From positions 62,001 through 126,000 of the forward strand of contig NZ_WHUT02000002.1 of the NCBI RefSeq assembly GCF_009380135.2: DNA of 64,000 nt, written 5' to 3'. Below are positions 27,162 to 35,648 of this stretch, piece by piece. Made by a program: the position numbers and the translations under genes. The stretch comes from Fertoeibacter niger (GTDB taxonomy: Bacteria; Pseudomonadota; Alphaproteobacteria; Rhodobacterales; Rhodobacteraceae). The notes under the pieces are model-generated. The model saw only the letters and a list, made by a program, of their open reading frames with translations, did not search any database and was not told the origin of the DNA. Within the stretch, counting starts at the first letter, position 1. Each line of letters begins with the position of its first letter.

Positions 27162-27899
27162 GTGCAGCAGGGGGATGCGGCAATTCAGACAGTCACGCTC
27201 AGCCTGTTCCGCTTTGACACGGCGCTTGCGCGGCTGTGGGTGCTGGGGCAGATGGCCACGGCCCGGCTGGCGCTGCGGCGCATGCAGGGCGCGGGATTCT
27301 GGAAGCTGTGCGGGTCAGGCACGGGTGAAGGGTTCACCCCCAAACCCAACTGGGGGGTCTGGGCGATTCTGGTGGTGTGGCCGGATGAGGCGACCGCCCG
27401 GCGCCAGTTGAACGATGCCGCCCTGTTCCGGCGCTGGCGCGCGAAATCCACCGAAGGGTGGACCGTGTTTCTTGCCCCGCAATCGGCACGTGGGCTGTGG
27501 GCCGGGGTGCAGCCCTTCACCGCCACGGATGCCGCCTGCGCCGCAACACCCGGCCTGGCCGTGCTGACCCGCGCCAGCCTGCGCCCGGCGAAACTCGCGC
27601 GGTTCTGGGCGCGGGTGCCGGGCATTTCCGCCGTGATTGGGGCTGACCCGCATGTGGCCTTCAAGATCGGCATCGGCGAATTGCCCCTGCTGCACCAGAT
27701 CACATTCTCGCTGTGGCCCGACGCCGCCTGCATGGCGCGTTTCGCCCGGGGCGACGGGCCGCATGGCCGCGCCATAAAGGCCGTGCGCGCCGAGGGCTGG
27801 TTCCGCGAGGAGCTTTACGCCCGCTTCCACATCCTTGGCGCGACCGGCACATGGGCCGGGGCCGACCCGCTTTTACTGTTGAAGAAAGACGCCGCATGA
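27162..27899 (+). CDS. crtA: Spheroidene monooxygenase CrtA
   Basis: Adds the C2 keto group, converting spheroidene to spheroidenone in the presence of oxygen; 245 residues. Conserved stretches are TVTLSLFRF near the N-terminus, GSGTGEGFTPKPNWGVWAIL, and FKIGIGELPLLHQITFSLWPD. The only standard start is a GTG that directly abuts a PpsR operator and has no Shine-Dalgarno. Homologues as I recall begin near TVTLSLF, so the N-terminus is uncertain by several residues. The stop overlaps the bchI ATG. Confidence 0.93.
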   Translation: MQQGDAAIQTVTLSLFRFDTALARLWVLGQMATARLALRRMQGAGFWKLCGSGTGEGFTPKPNWGVWAILVVWPDEATARRQLNDAALFRRWRAKSTEGWTVFLAPQSARGLWAGVQPFTATDAACAATPGLAVLTRASLRPAKLARFWARVPGISAVIGADPHVAFKIGIGELPLLHQITFSLWPDAACMARFARGDGPHGRAIKAVRAEGWFREELYARFHILGATGTWAGADPLLLLKKDAA

Positions 27900-28900
27900 C
27901 ACAGCCCTTCCCCTTCGCCGCCATCGTGGGACAGGAGGCGATGAAACAGGCCATGGTGCTGACGGCGGTAGACCCGGGCATCGGCGGGGTGCTGGTGTTC
28001 GGCGACCGGGGCACCGGCAAATCTACCGCCGTGCGCGCGCTGGCGGCGCTGCTGCCACCGATCACGGCGGTCGAGGGCTGCCCGGTGAACTCTGCCCGCC
28101 CCGACGATTGCCCGGATTGGGCGCATGTCACCTCGCGCAAGCTGGTCAGCCGCCCCACCCCTGTGATCGACCTGCCGCTGGGTGTGACCGAGGATCGGGT
28201 GGTGGGTGCCTTGGACATCGAACGTGCGCTGACCCGGGGGGAAAAGGCGTTCGAGCCCGGCCTTCTGGCCCGCGCCAACCGGGGATACCTGTATATCGAC
28301 GAGGTGAACCTGCTGGAGGATCACATCGTCGATCTGCTGCTGGACGTGGCGCAGTCGGGCGAGAATGTGGTGGAACGCGAGGGCCTGTCGATCCGCCACG
28401 CCGCGCGTTTCGTGCTGGTGGGGTCTGGCAACCCCGAGGAAGGCGAGTTGCGCCCGCAATTGCTGGATCGGTTCGGCCTGTCGGTCGAGGTGGCCAGCCC
28501 GCGCGACATCGACACGCGGGTCGAGGTGATCAAACGCCGCGATGCCTATGAGAATGACCGCGAGGCCTTCTTGAAGAAATGGCTGAAGGGCGATGCCGCG
28601 TTGCGCAAGGCGATACTGGCGGCACGGGTGGCGCTGCCGGGGCTGAAGACCCCCAACACCGTGCTGCATGATTGCGCGGCCCTGTGCATCGCTTTGGGGT
28701 CAGACGGGCTGCGGGGCGAGTTGACGCTGCTGCGCACGGCGCGGGCACTGGCGGCGTTCGAGGGGGCCGCGGTGGTGGGCCGCGCCCATCTGCGCGCCGT
28801 GGCCGCGATGGCGCTGAGCCACCGCTTGCGCCGTGATCCGCTGGACGAGGCGGGTTCGGGCGCGCGCGTGGCGCGTGTGCTGGCCGAGGTGCTGCCCTGA
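27896..28900 (+). CDS. bchI: Magnesium chelatase ATPase subunit BchI
   Basis: AAA+ ATPase of the magnesium chelatase that inserts Mg2+ into protoporphyrin IX; 334 residues from MTQPFPFAAIVGQ. Walker A GDRGTGKST is at residues 36-44 and Walker B in GYLYIDEVNLLEDHIVDLLLDVA. The VGSGNPEEGELRPQLLDRFGL sensor/Arg-finger region follows. Its ATG overlaps the crtA stop (ATGA), so chelatase and carotenoid genes are coupled. Confidence 0.98.
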   Translation: MTQPFPFAAIVGQEAMKQAMVLTAVDPGIGGVLVFGDRGTGKSTAVRALAALLPPITAVEGCPVNSARPDDCPDWAHVTSRKLVSRPTPVIDLPLGVTEDRVVGALDIERALTRGEKAFEPGLLARANRGYLYIDEVNLLEDHIVDLLLDVAQSGENVVEREGLSIRHAARFVLVGSGNPEEGELRPQLLDRFGLSVEVASPRDIDTRVEVIKRRDAYENDREAFLKKWLKGDAALRKAILAARVALPGLKTPNTVLHDCAALCIALGSDGLRGELTLLRTARALAAFEGAAVVGRAHLRAVAAMALSHRLRRDPLDEAGSGARVARVLAEVLP

Positions 28901-28920
28901 CCCCGGGCGATCAGCCGGAC

Positions 28921-30849
28921 GTGGGGCGCGGCGGCGCACCGCAGGCCGCGCTTCTGGCTGGCGCTTTGGCCATGCCGGGTGCCGGGGTGCCGGTGTCAGC
29001 CAAAACGGGCGCGTCTGCGGCACAGGCGGGCGATCTGCCCGGGGCTGATGGCGCGGCGGCCGGTCCGGTCGCGGGGGCGCAGCGAACCGCCCCGGCAGCC
29101 GTGGCGCTGGAGCCTTGGGCACGGGTGGAAACGGCGCTGGCGCTGCTGGCGGTCGATCCGGCGGGGCTGAAGGGGCTGTGGCTGCGCGCCCGCGCGGGGC
29201 CCTTGCGTGATCGGGTGACGCTGGCCCTGTCGGCCATTCCCCTGCCTGCGCGCCGCCTGCATCCCGGCATCGAGGATCAGGCGCTGTTCGGCGGGCTTGA
29301 TCTGGCGGCGACCCTGGCCGGGGGCGTGGCGGCGCGCACGACGGGGCTGCTGGCCGATCCGGCGGCGCTGGTGCTGGCGATGGCCGAACGTTGCCCGCCC
29401 GGGCTGGCGGCGCGGCTGGGGGCGGCACTGGATGCGCCCGGCCACAGCCTGATCGCGCTGGATGAGGGGGACGCGGACGAGGCCTTGCCCCCCGGCCTTG
29501 CCGACCGGCTGGCGCTGTTTGTCGATCTGGAGGGGCTGGGCTGGGGCGACTCGCAGCCCGTGGTTCCGGATCTGGCCCGGCTTTCAGCGGCGCGGGCCGC
29601 TTTGCCGCAGGTGGAATTGCCGCCGGATGCCGCCGAGACCCTTGCCCGTGTGGCGGCCACACTGGGCATCGCCAGCCTGCGCGCGCCGACGCTGGCGCTG
29701 GCGGCGGCACGGGCCGGGGCCGCGCTTGCAGGGCGCAGCGCGGTGACGGATGACGATCTGCGGCTGGCCTGCGATCTGGTCTATGCCCACCGTGCCTTGC
29801 CTGCCGCCGCCGAGGCCGAACCGCCGCCAGCCGAAGACACGCCACCCGAAGACACGCTACCCGACAATTTACCCCCCGAACCACAGGACAGCGACCGTTT
29901 CCCCGAGGAAATGCTGGTCGAGGCTGCACGCGCCGCGCTGCCCGCCGATCTGCTGGCGCGTCTGGCGGCGGCACGCGCGGCCCGGGTGGCAAAAGGGGCC
30001 ACGGGCAGCGGTGCGGCCAAGGCGGGCAACCGGCGCGGCCGCCCCCTGCCATCGCGCGCAGGCCGGCTGGGCAGCGGGCAACGCATTGATCTGGTGGCCA
30101 CATTGCGCGCCGCAGCCCCATGGCAGCCGCTGCGCCGCGCGCAGGCGGCTTTGGCGGCGGGCCTTGACGCAGGGCAATCGGGCGGCGTGGCAGACCTGTC
30201 GCATCCTTTGTCACCCCGGTCGCCATCCACCCTGCCCGCCCTGCTGCTGCGCCCGTCTGACATCCGGCTGAAACGGTTCATGGAAATGTCCGACCGGGTG
30301 CTTATCTTTGCCGTCGATGCCTCGGGCTCCTCCGCCATGGCGCGGCTGGCGGAAACCAAGGGCGCGGTGGAACTCTTGCTGGCGCAGGCCTATGCCCGGC
30401 GCGACCATGTGGCGCTGCTGGCGTTTCGGGGCCGCGCGGCGGAACTGATCCTGCCGCCCACCCGCAGCCTGGTGCAGACCAAGCGGCGGCTGGCGGGCCT
30501 GCCGGGCGGCGGGGCCACGCCGCTGGCGCATGGCTTGCAGATGGCGCTGGCGGTGGGGCAACAGGCCCGGGCCCGGGGGCTGACGCCCACCATCGCGCTG
30601 ATGACCGACGGGCGCGGCAATATCGCGCTGGACGGCACGGCCAACCGCGCGCAGGCCGAGGCGGATGCGCTGCAACTGGCCCGCGTGATCGGCGCGGCCC
30701 GCCTGCCCGCGCTGGTGATCGACACCGCCAGCCGCCCGCAACCCGCCTTGCAGACGCTGGCCCGGGCTTTGGGTGGCACCTATCTGGCGCTTCCCCGCGC
30801 CGATGCGCATCGCATGGCGGTGGCGCTTTCGGGCGCGCTGGGGGGCTGA
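28921..30849 (+). CDS. bchD: Magnesium chelatase subunit BchD
   Basis: Platform subunit of magnesium chelatase. An N-terminal AAA+-like part lacks a working Walker A. It is followed by an acidic Pro-rich linker (about residues 300-325) and a C-terminal von Willebrand A domain with the metal site DASGSSAM near residue 464. The frame opens with GTG and adds about 55 low-complexity Gly/Ala/Pro residues before the recognisable VETALALLAVDPAGLKGLWL, so the true start may be later. It begins 20 bases after bchI, and bchO overlaps its stop. Confidence 0.93.
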   Translation: MGRGGAPQAALLAGALAMPGAGVPVSAKTGASAAQAGDLPGADGAAAGPVAGAQRTAPAAVALEPWARVETALALLAVDPAGLKGLWLRARAGPLRDRVTLALSAIPLPARRLHPGIEDQALFGGLDLAATLAGGVAARTTGLLADPAALVLAMAERCPPGLAARLGAALDAPGHSLIALDEGDADEALPPGLADRLALFVDLEGLGWGDSQPVVPDLARLSAARAALPQVELPPDAAETLARVAATLGIASLRAPTLALAAARAGAALAGRSAVTDDDLRLACDLVYAHRALPAAAEAEPPPAEDTPPEDTLPDNLPPEPQDSDRFPEEMLVEAARAALPADLLARLAAARAARVAKGATGSGAAKAGNRRGRPLPSRAGRLGSGQRIDLVATLRAAAPWQPLRRAQAALAAGLDAGQSGGVADLSHPLSPRSPSTLPALLLRPSDIRLKRFMEMSDRVLIFAVDASGSSAMARLAETKGAVELLLAQAYARRDHVALLAFRGRAAELILPPTRSLVQTKRRLAGLPGGGATPLAHGLQMALAVGQQARARGLTPTIALMTDGRGNIALDGTANRAQAEADALQLARVIGAARLPALVIDTASRPQPALQTLARALGGTYLALPRADAHRMAVALSGALGG

Positions 30850-31730
30850 TGGATTTCGCCCGCATCCCCCCCGACTGGCCGGGCCGTGCCAATATGCGCC
30901 GCATTTCCGCCCGCCCACATCAATGGTGCGTGCTGGAACAGGGCGCGGGCCCGGTGGTTCTGCTGCTGCACGGCGCGGGCGGGGCCTCGCATTCCTTCCG
31001 CGCGCTGCTGCCGCTGTTGGCACCGCATTACCGGCTGATCGCCCCCGACCTGCCGGGCCAAGGCTTTACCCGCGCGGGCGCGCGGCAGCGGCTGGGGCTG
31101 GATGCAATGGCCGAGGATCTGGCGCGGCTGTGTGCCGAGCAGGGCTGGCCCGTGGCTGCGATCATCGGCCATTCGGCAGGGGCGGCGGTGGCGCTGCGCA
31201 TGGCCGAGATCATGGCCGCGCCCCCCCGCGCAGTGGTGGGCATCAATGCGGCCTTGGGCGCGTTCGAAGGCGTGGCGGGGTTTCTGTTTCCGCTGCTGGC
31301 CAAGGTGATGGCGCTGAACCCGCTGGTGCCGCGGCTGTTTGCCCGGCTGTGGGGGAACGAGGCACGGGTGCAGAGCCTGCTGGCCTCTACCGGCTCAACC
31401 CTCGATGCGGCGGGCGTGGCGCACTATCTGGCGCTGGTGCGCGACCCCGACCATGTGGAAGGCACCTTGGGCATGATGGCGCAATGGAAGCTCGACGGGC
31501 TGATGGCCCGCCTGCCGCAGCTGGCCCTGCCGGTTCTGCTGATCGCCGGGGCACGCGACCGTGCGGTGCCGCCGCAGGTGTCACGCGATGCGGTGGCGCG
31601 GATGCCGGGGGCGCGTTACGCCGAATTGCCCGGCCTTGGCCATCTGATGCATGAAGAGGCGGCGGATCAGACCGCAGCTCTGATCCTGCCGTTTCTGGCC
31701 GCACATACCAGGGCGGATCAGCGCCCCTGA
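30849..31730 (+). CDS. bchO: Alpha/beta hydrolase BchO, magnesium chelatase-associated
   Basis: An alpha/beta-fold hydrolase of 293 residues found beside bchID in many phototrophs; its reaction is not established. The fold is clear: VVLLLHGAGGASHSFRALL (oxyanion loop), the nucleophile elbow IIGHSAGAAVALRMAE with Ser near residue 108, IAGARDRAVPP, and the catalytic His in GLGHLMHEE. It overlaps bchD by one base (TGATG) and converges on the enoyl-CoA hydratase with a 13-base overlap, which marks the edge of this photosynthesis cluster. Confidence 0.93.
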   Translation: MDFARIPPDWPGRANMRRISARPHQWCVLEQGAGPVVLLLHGAGGASHSFRALLPLLAPHYRLIAPDLPGQGFTRAGARQRLGLDAMAEDLARLCAEQGWPVAAIIGHSAGAAVALRMAEIMAAPPRAVVGINAALGAFEGVAGFLFPLLAKVMALNPLVPRLFARLWGNEARVQSLLASTGSTLDAAGVAHYLALVRDPDHVEGTLGMMAQWKLDGLMARLPQLALPVLLIAGARDRAVPPQVSRDAVARMPGARYAELPGLGHLMHEEAADQTAALILPFLAAHTRADQRP

Positions 31731-32488
31731 AACTGCGGCGCGCGCTTGGCCATGAAGGCGGCCACCCCCTCGCGGAAATCATGGCTGGTGCCACATTCCC
31801 CCTGCAACCGCGCCTCCAGCGCCAGCTGGGCATCCAGATCATTGGCGGCACTGGCCCGCAGCGCCTGTTTCACGCCCCGGTAGGCCGCCGTGGGGCCGTT
31901 GGCCAATTGCGCGGCGCGGGCCTGCCAATGGGCGGCAAAACCGTCATCCGCCACCGCCTCCCAGATCATCCCCCAGTCGGCGGCCTGCCGGGCCGTCACC
32001 TTTTCGGCGAACAGACAGGCCCCCATCGCGCGGGCAAAGCCGATCTGGCGCGGCAACCAATAGGTGCCCCCGGCATCGGGGATCAGGCCGATGCGGGTAA
32101 ATGCCTGGATGAAGCTGGCCTGTTCGGCGGCGATGACCACATCGGCGGCCAGTGCCAGGTTCGCCCCCGCCCCCGCCGCCGCCCCGTTCACCGCCGCAAT
32201 CACCGGCACCGGACAATCATAGATGGCGCGCAGCAAGGGCTCGTATTCGTCGCGCAGCGTCGCCTCCATGTCCAGCGCCGCACCCGCATCGGCCAGATCC
32301 TGACCCGAGCAGAACGCCCGCCCCGCCCCGGTGATCACCAGCACCCGCGCCTCAGCCCCGGCAGCGCGCACTGCCGCCAGCATTTCGGTCCGCATCTGTG
32401 ACGACAGGGCGTTCATCACATCGGGCCGGTTCAGCGTCAGAACCGCAACGCCCGCTTCGGCCTGATAGGTGATCGTGTCATAGCTCAT
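31718..32488 (-). CDS. Enoyl-CoA hydratase/isomerase family protein (PaaG-like)
   Basis: A crotonase-fold enzyme of 256 residues, starting at MSYDTITY after GGGAGG; a longer upstream frame is discounted. Oxyanion-hole regions are VITGAGRAFCSGQDL and AAVNGAAAGAGANLALAADV, followed by FTRIGLIPDAGGTYWLPR. The sequence resembles 2-(1,2-epoxy-1,2-dihydrophenyl)acetyl-CoA isomerase (PaaG), but crotonases cannot be assigned safely without phylogeny. It lies 65 bases after ccmH on the same strand, a pairing common in Rhodobacterales. Confidence 0.87.
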   Translation of the reverse strand: MSYDTITYQAEAGVAVLTLNRPDVMNALSSQMRTEMLAAVRAAGAEARVLVITGAGRAFCSGQDLADAGAALDMEATLRDEYEPLLRAIYDCPVPVIAAVNGAAAGAGANLALAADVVIAAEQASFIQAFTRIGLIPDAGGTYWLPRQIGFARAMGACLFAEKVTARQAADWGMIWEAVADDGFAAHWQARAAQLANGPTAAYRGVKQALRASAANDLDAQLALEARLQGECGTSHDFREGVAAFMAKRAPQFQGR

Positions 32489-32553
32489 CGCGCCCTCCCA
32501 AGGTTTGCGGCCAGCATAGCGGGCACAAACCTGCGGCAAAGCGGAACACTGCG

Positions 32554-32997
32554 TCAGTCCCTCAGGATTTCGGCAAGGCGGGCCTGTTCGTCGGGCGTCA
32601 GCGGCGCGTCGGGCGCAGATTTGCGGCGGCGCAGCGTGGCCAGAGCCAGCCCCGCACCACCCAGCAGCAAGGCAGGCCCCGCCAGCCACAGGATGATGTT
32701 CGACCCGCCGGTGGTGGGCGTCAGCAGCACATATTCGCCGTAACGCTCCACGATGAAATCCAGTGCCTCGGCATCCGTGTCGCCCGCCACCAGCCGCTCG
32801 CGCACCAGCAGACGCAGGTCGCGCGCCAGATCGGCGTTGCTGTCGTCGATATTCTCGTTGCGGCAGACCAGACAGCGCAGATTCTGCGACAGCGCCCGCG
32901 CCCGCGCCTCCAGCGCGGGGTCGGCCAGCACCTCATCCGGCTGCACCGCCAGCGCAGGTGTTGCCAGCAGCGCGCAAAGGCCCAGTGCCAGCCTCAT
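32554..32997 (-). CDS. ccmH: Cytochrome c maturation thioredoxin-like protein CcmH (CycL)
   Basis: Periplasm-facing, membrane-anchored component of System I cytochrome c maturation that reduces the apocytochrome heme-binding Cys pair. The 147-residue protein has a signal peptide (cleavage near ALA18), the family motif LRCLVCRNENI with Cys42 and Cys45, and one C-terminal membrane span (about residues 103-122). It overlaps ccmF by four bases. The short form lacks the CcmI-like tail of E. coli CcmH. Confidence 0.95.
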   Translation of the reverse strand: MRLALGLCALLATPALAVQPDEVLADPALEARARALSQNLRCLVCRNENIDDSNADLARDLRLLVRERLVAGDTDAEALDFIVERYGEYVLLTPTTGGSNIILWLAGPALLLGGAGLALATLRRRKSAPDAPLTPDEQARLAEILRD

Positions 32998-34964
32998 TCC
33001 GCGGGCACCCCTGCGGGTGTGCGCCGCGCCCCCGCGGCAATGCGGTAGCGCCGGTCGGAAAGGCTGAGCATGCCGCCAAAGGCCATCAGCAGCGCCCCGC
33101 CCCAGATCCAGTTGGCAAAGGGCTTGATATAGCTGCGCACCGCCCAGCCGCCGCCCTCCTGCGGATCACCGATCACCAGATAGATGTCGCGCCAGAAGCC
33201 ATAGGCGATGCCCGCCTCGGTCGTGGGCATTCCGGCCACGGGATAAAGCCGTTTCTCGGGGTAAAGGGTGGTCACGGCCTGCCCGTCCCGCGTCACCTGC
33301 AACTCGGCCATGGTGGACAGATAATTCGGCCCCTGCACATCGCGCACATCGGCCAGCGTGACTTCATAGGCGCCGATCGGGAAGCTCTGCCCCACCTGCA
33401 CCACGCGAATATCCTCCAGCGCCCAGGCGTTGATCGCGGCCACGGCAAAGATCGTGACGCCAAGCCCGGCATGCGAGGTGGCCTTGCCCCAGTCGGCGCG
33501 CGGCAACCTTGTGATGCGGCCCAGCCGCCCGGCCAGATTGCCGCGCCCCGACCGTACCCAAAGCTCGGTCGCGGCGCCGAACACCACCCAGGCCCCCAGC
33601 GCCAGCCCCACCGGCCCCAGCGCCGAACGCCCGGTCTGCATGGCAAAGGCCAGCGCCCCCAGCGCCAGCGACAGCACCAGCGCCGCGCGCAGATGCGGCA
33701 GCACCCGCCCGCCCTGCCCGCGCTTCCACGGCATCAGCGCGCCGATGGGCAGCACCAGCGCCAGCCCGATCATGAAGGGCGTGAAGGCCGCGTTGAAGAA
33801 CGGCGCACCGACCGACAGTTTGCGGTCCCACAGCATTTCGGCCACCAGCGGCCAGATCGTGCCGATGAACACCACGAAGCAGGCCACCGCCAGCAACAGG
33901 TTGTTCAGCACCAGCGCCGATTCGCGGCTGACCATGGAAAACACGCCCTTCGCCTCCATCGCGCCGGCGCGCAGGGCAAACAGCGTCAGCGCGCCGCCCA
34001 TGAACACGGCCAGTATCAGCAGGATGAACACGCCACGCTCCGGGTCATTGGCAAAGGCATGCACCGATGTCAGCACGCCCGACCGCACGATGAACGTGCC
34101 GATCAGGGAAAAGCCAAAGGCGAGGATGGCCAGCAGGATCGTCCAGGCCTTCAACGCCTCGCGCTTTTCCACCACGATGGCGCTGTGCAGCAGGGCGGCA
34201 GCGATCAGCCAGGGCATGAAGCTGGCATTTTCCACCGGATCCCAGAACCAGAACCCGCCCCAGCCCAGTTCGTAATAGGCCCACCACGACCCCAGCGCGA
34301 TGCCGATGGTCAGAAACACCCAGGCGGCCAGCGTCCACGGCCTGACCCAGCGGCCCCATGCGGCATCCACCCGCCCCTCGATCAGCGCGGCCACGGCAAA
34401 GGAAAACGCCATGCTCAGGCCCACATAGCCAAGGTAAAGGAACGGCGGGTGAAAGGCCAAACCCGGGTCTTGCAGCAGCGGGTTCAGATCCTCGCCATCA
34501 AACGGCGGTTCGGCCAGCCGCAGGAACGGGTTTGAGGTGAGAAGCAGGAACAGCAGGAACGCCACGCCGATCATCCCCTGCACCGCCAGCACACGCGCGC
34601 GCAGCGCCACCGGCAGGTTGCCGCCAAACCACGCCGCCGAGGCCCCGAACAGCGCAAGGATCAGCACCCACAGCAGCAGCGACCCTTCATGGTTGCCCCA
34701 GACGCCCGAGATTTTGTAGATCAGCGGTTTCAGCGTATGCGAATTCATCACCACCAGCCGCAGCGAGAAATCCGAGGTCACAAACGCATAGGTCAGCGCG
34801 GCAAAGGAAAAGCCGATCAGCAGGAATTGCAGCGTGGCCGCAGGCCCGGCGACCGCCATCCAACCCGCCCAGCGTTTCTCGGCCCCGATCAGCGGCACGG
34901 TTGATTGCACCAGCGCCACGGCAAGGGCGAGGATCAGGGTGAAATGGCCAAGCTCGACAATCAT
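32994..34964 (-). CDS. ccmF: Heme lyase subunit CcmF (CycK)
   Basis: Large polytopic membrane protein that, with CcmH, attaches heme to apocytochromes c in the periplasm. It is 656 residues with about 14-15 hydrophobic segments. The conserved heme-handling WWD-type region shows YKISGVWGNHEGSLLLWVL early, then GWGGFWFWDPVENASFMPWL. AAAGG-like purines (AAAGGGA) precede the ATG. ccmE, often just upstream in relatives, is absent here. Confidence 0.96.
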   Translation of the reverse strand: MIVELGHFTLILALAVALVQSTVPLIGAEKRWAGWMAVAGPAATLQFLLIGFSFAALTYAFVTSDFSLRLVVMNSHTLKPLIYKISGVWGNHEGSLLLWVLILALFGASAAWFGGNLPVALRARVLAVQGMIGVAFLLFLLLTSNPFLRLAEPPFDGEDLNPLLQDPGLAFHPPFLYLGYVGLSMAFSFAVAALIEGRVDAAWGRWVRPWTLAAWVFLTIGIALGSWWAYYELGWGGFWFWDPVENASFMPWLIAAALLHSAIVVEKREALKAWTILLAILAFGFSLIGTFIVRSGVLTSVHAFANDPERGVFILLILAVFMGGALTLFALRAGAMEAKGVFSMVSRESALVLNNLLLAVACFVVFIGTIWPLVAEMLWDRKLSVGAPFFNAAFTPFMIGLALVLPIGALMPWKRGQGGRVLPHLRAALVLSLALGALAFAMQTGRSALGPVGLALGAWVVFGAATELWVRSGRGNLAGRLGRITRLPRADWGKATSHAGLGVTIFAVAAINAWALEDIRVVQVGQSFPIGAYEVTLADVRDVQGPNYLSTMAELQVTRDGQAVTTLYPEKRLYPVAGMPTTEAGIAYGFWRDIYLVIGDPQEGGGWAVRSYIKPFANWIWGGALLMAFGGMLSLSDRRYRIAAGARRTPAGVPAE

Positions 34965-35109
34965 GCGGTGGTCCCTTTGGCTTCGGGCGAACGGCGTCCG
35001 GCTGGCGCAAGCTTAGGCGCAAACCCGCGGCGGTCCAATGGGGATGCGCGCCGATGTCGCGGCATTGTCATCTGCATCGGCCGTGCATCAGATGTGCGCG
35101 CCCCGCTTC

Positions 35110-35544
35110 CTACCGCCGCCCCGCCCGGCGCGTGGTCAGCATCAGGTTGGTTTCCGATGTGCTGACGCCCTCGAAACTGCGGATGCGGGCCAGCACCTCG
35201 TCAAATTCCGCCAGCGTGGCGGTGCCGATCTCGGCAATCAGATCCCACCGGCCATTGGTGGAATGCACCGCCTGCACCGCGGGCAAGCCCAGCAGGCGTG
35301 CCATGATGCGGTCGGTGCCGCGCCCCTCGATGCCGATCATCATCAGCCCGCGCACCGGCGAGGCCGTCACATCGCCGCGCGTCAGCACGGTAAAGCCCGC
35401 AATCTCGCCCCGTGCCGCCAGCCGCTCCATCCGTGCCCGCACCGTGGCGCGGCTAAGCCCCAGCCGCAGCGCCAGATCCGACAGCGCCGCCCGTCCGTCG
35501 CGGCGCAATTCGGCGATCAGTCGGTGGTCGGTATCGTCCATCAT
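35110..35544 (-). CDS. Lrp/AsnC family transcriptional regulator
   Basis: A feast/famine regulator of about 144 residues. An N-terminal helix-turn-helix (DHRLIAELRRDGRAALSDLALRLGLSRATV) precedes an AsnC ligand-binding RAM domain with GRWDLIAEIGTATLAEFDEVLARI. The frame has clustered ATGs (MAMMDD); the GGAAGA upstream favours the second or third. It is divergent from the arginase gene with about 105 bases between, so it probably responds to arginine or ornithine and controls that operon. This is inference from position. Confidence 0.88.
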   Translation of the reverse strand: MMDDTDHRLIAELRRDGRAALSDLALRLGLSRATVRARMERLAARGEIAGFTVLTRGDVTASPVRGLMMIGIEGRGTDRIMARLLGLPAVQAVHSTNGRWDLIAEIGTATLAEFDEVLARIRSFEGVSTSETNLMLTTRRAGRR

Positions 35545-35648
35545 GGCCATTTCTTCCGCCGATTTGCGCAAAGCCCTGTGCAGACCGACCATAAAGCCGC
35601 TAGAATCTGCCGCAAGATGAAATCACTTTCCCCGCAAAGGAGAATGCC

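Noticed and set aside
32763-34535. A long plus-strand frame across ccmH/ccmF and similar long frames across dxs, bchZ and bchY.
   Set aside because: High GC third positions create long antisense frames; the minus-strand products are well-recognised proteins.
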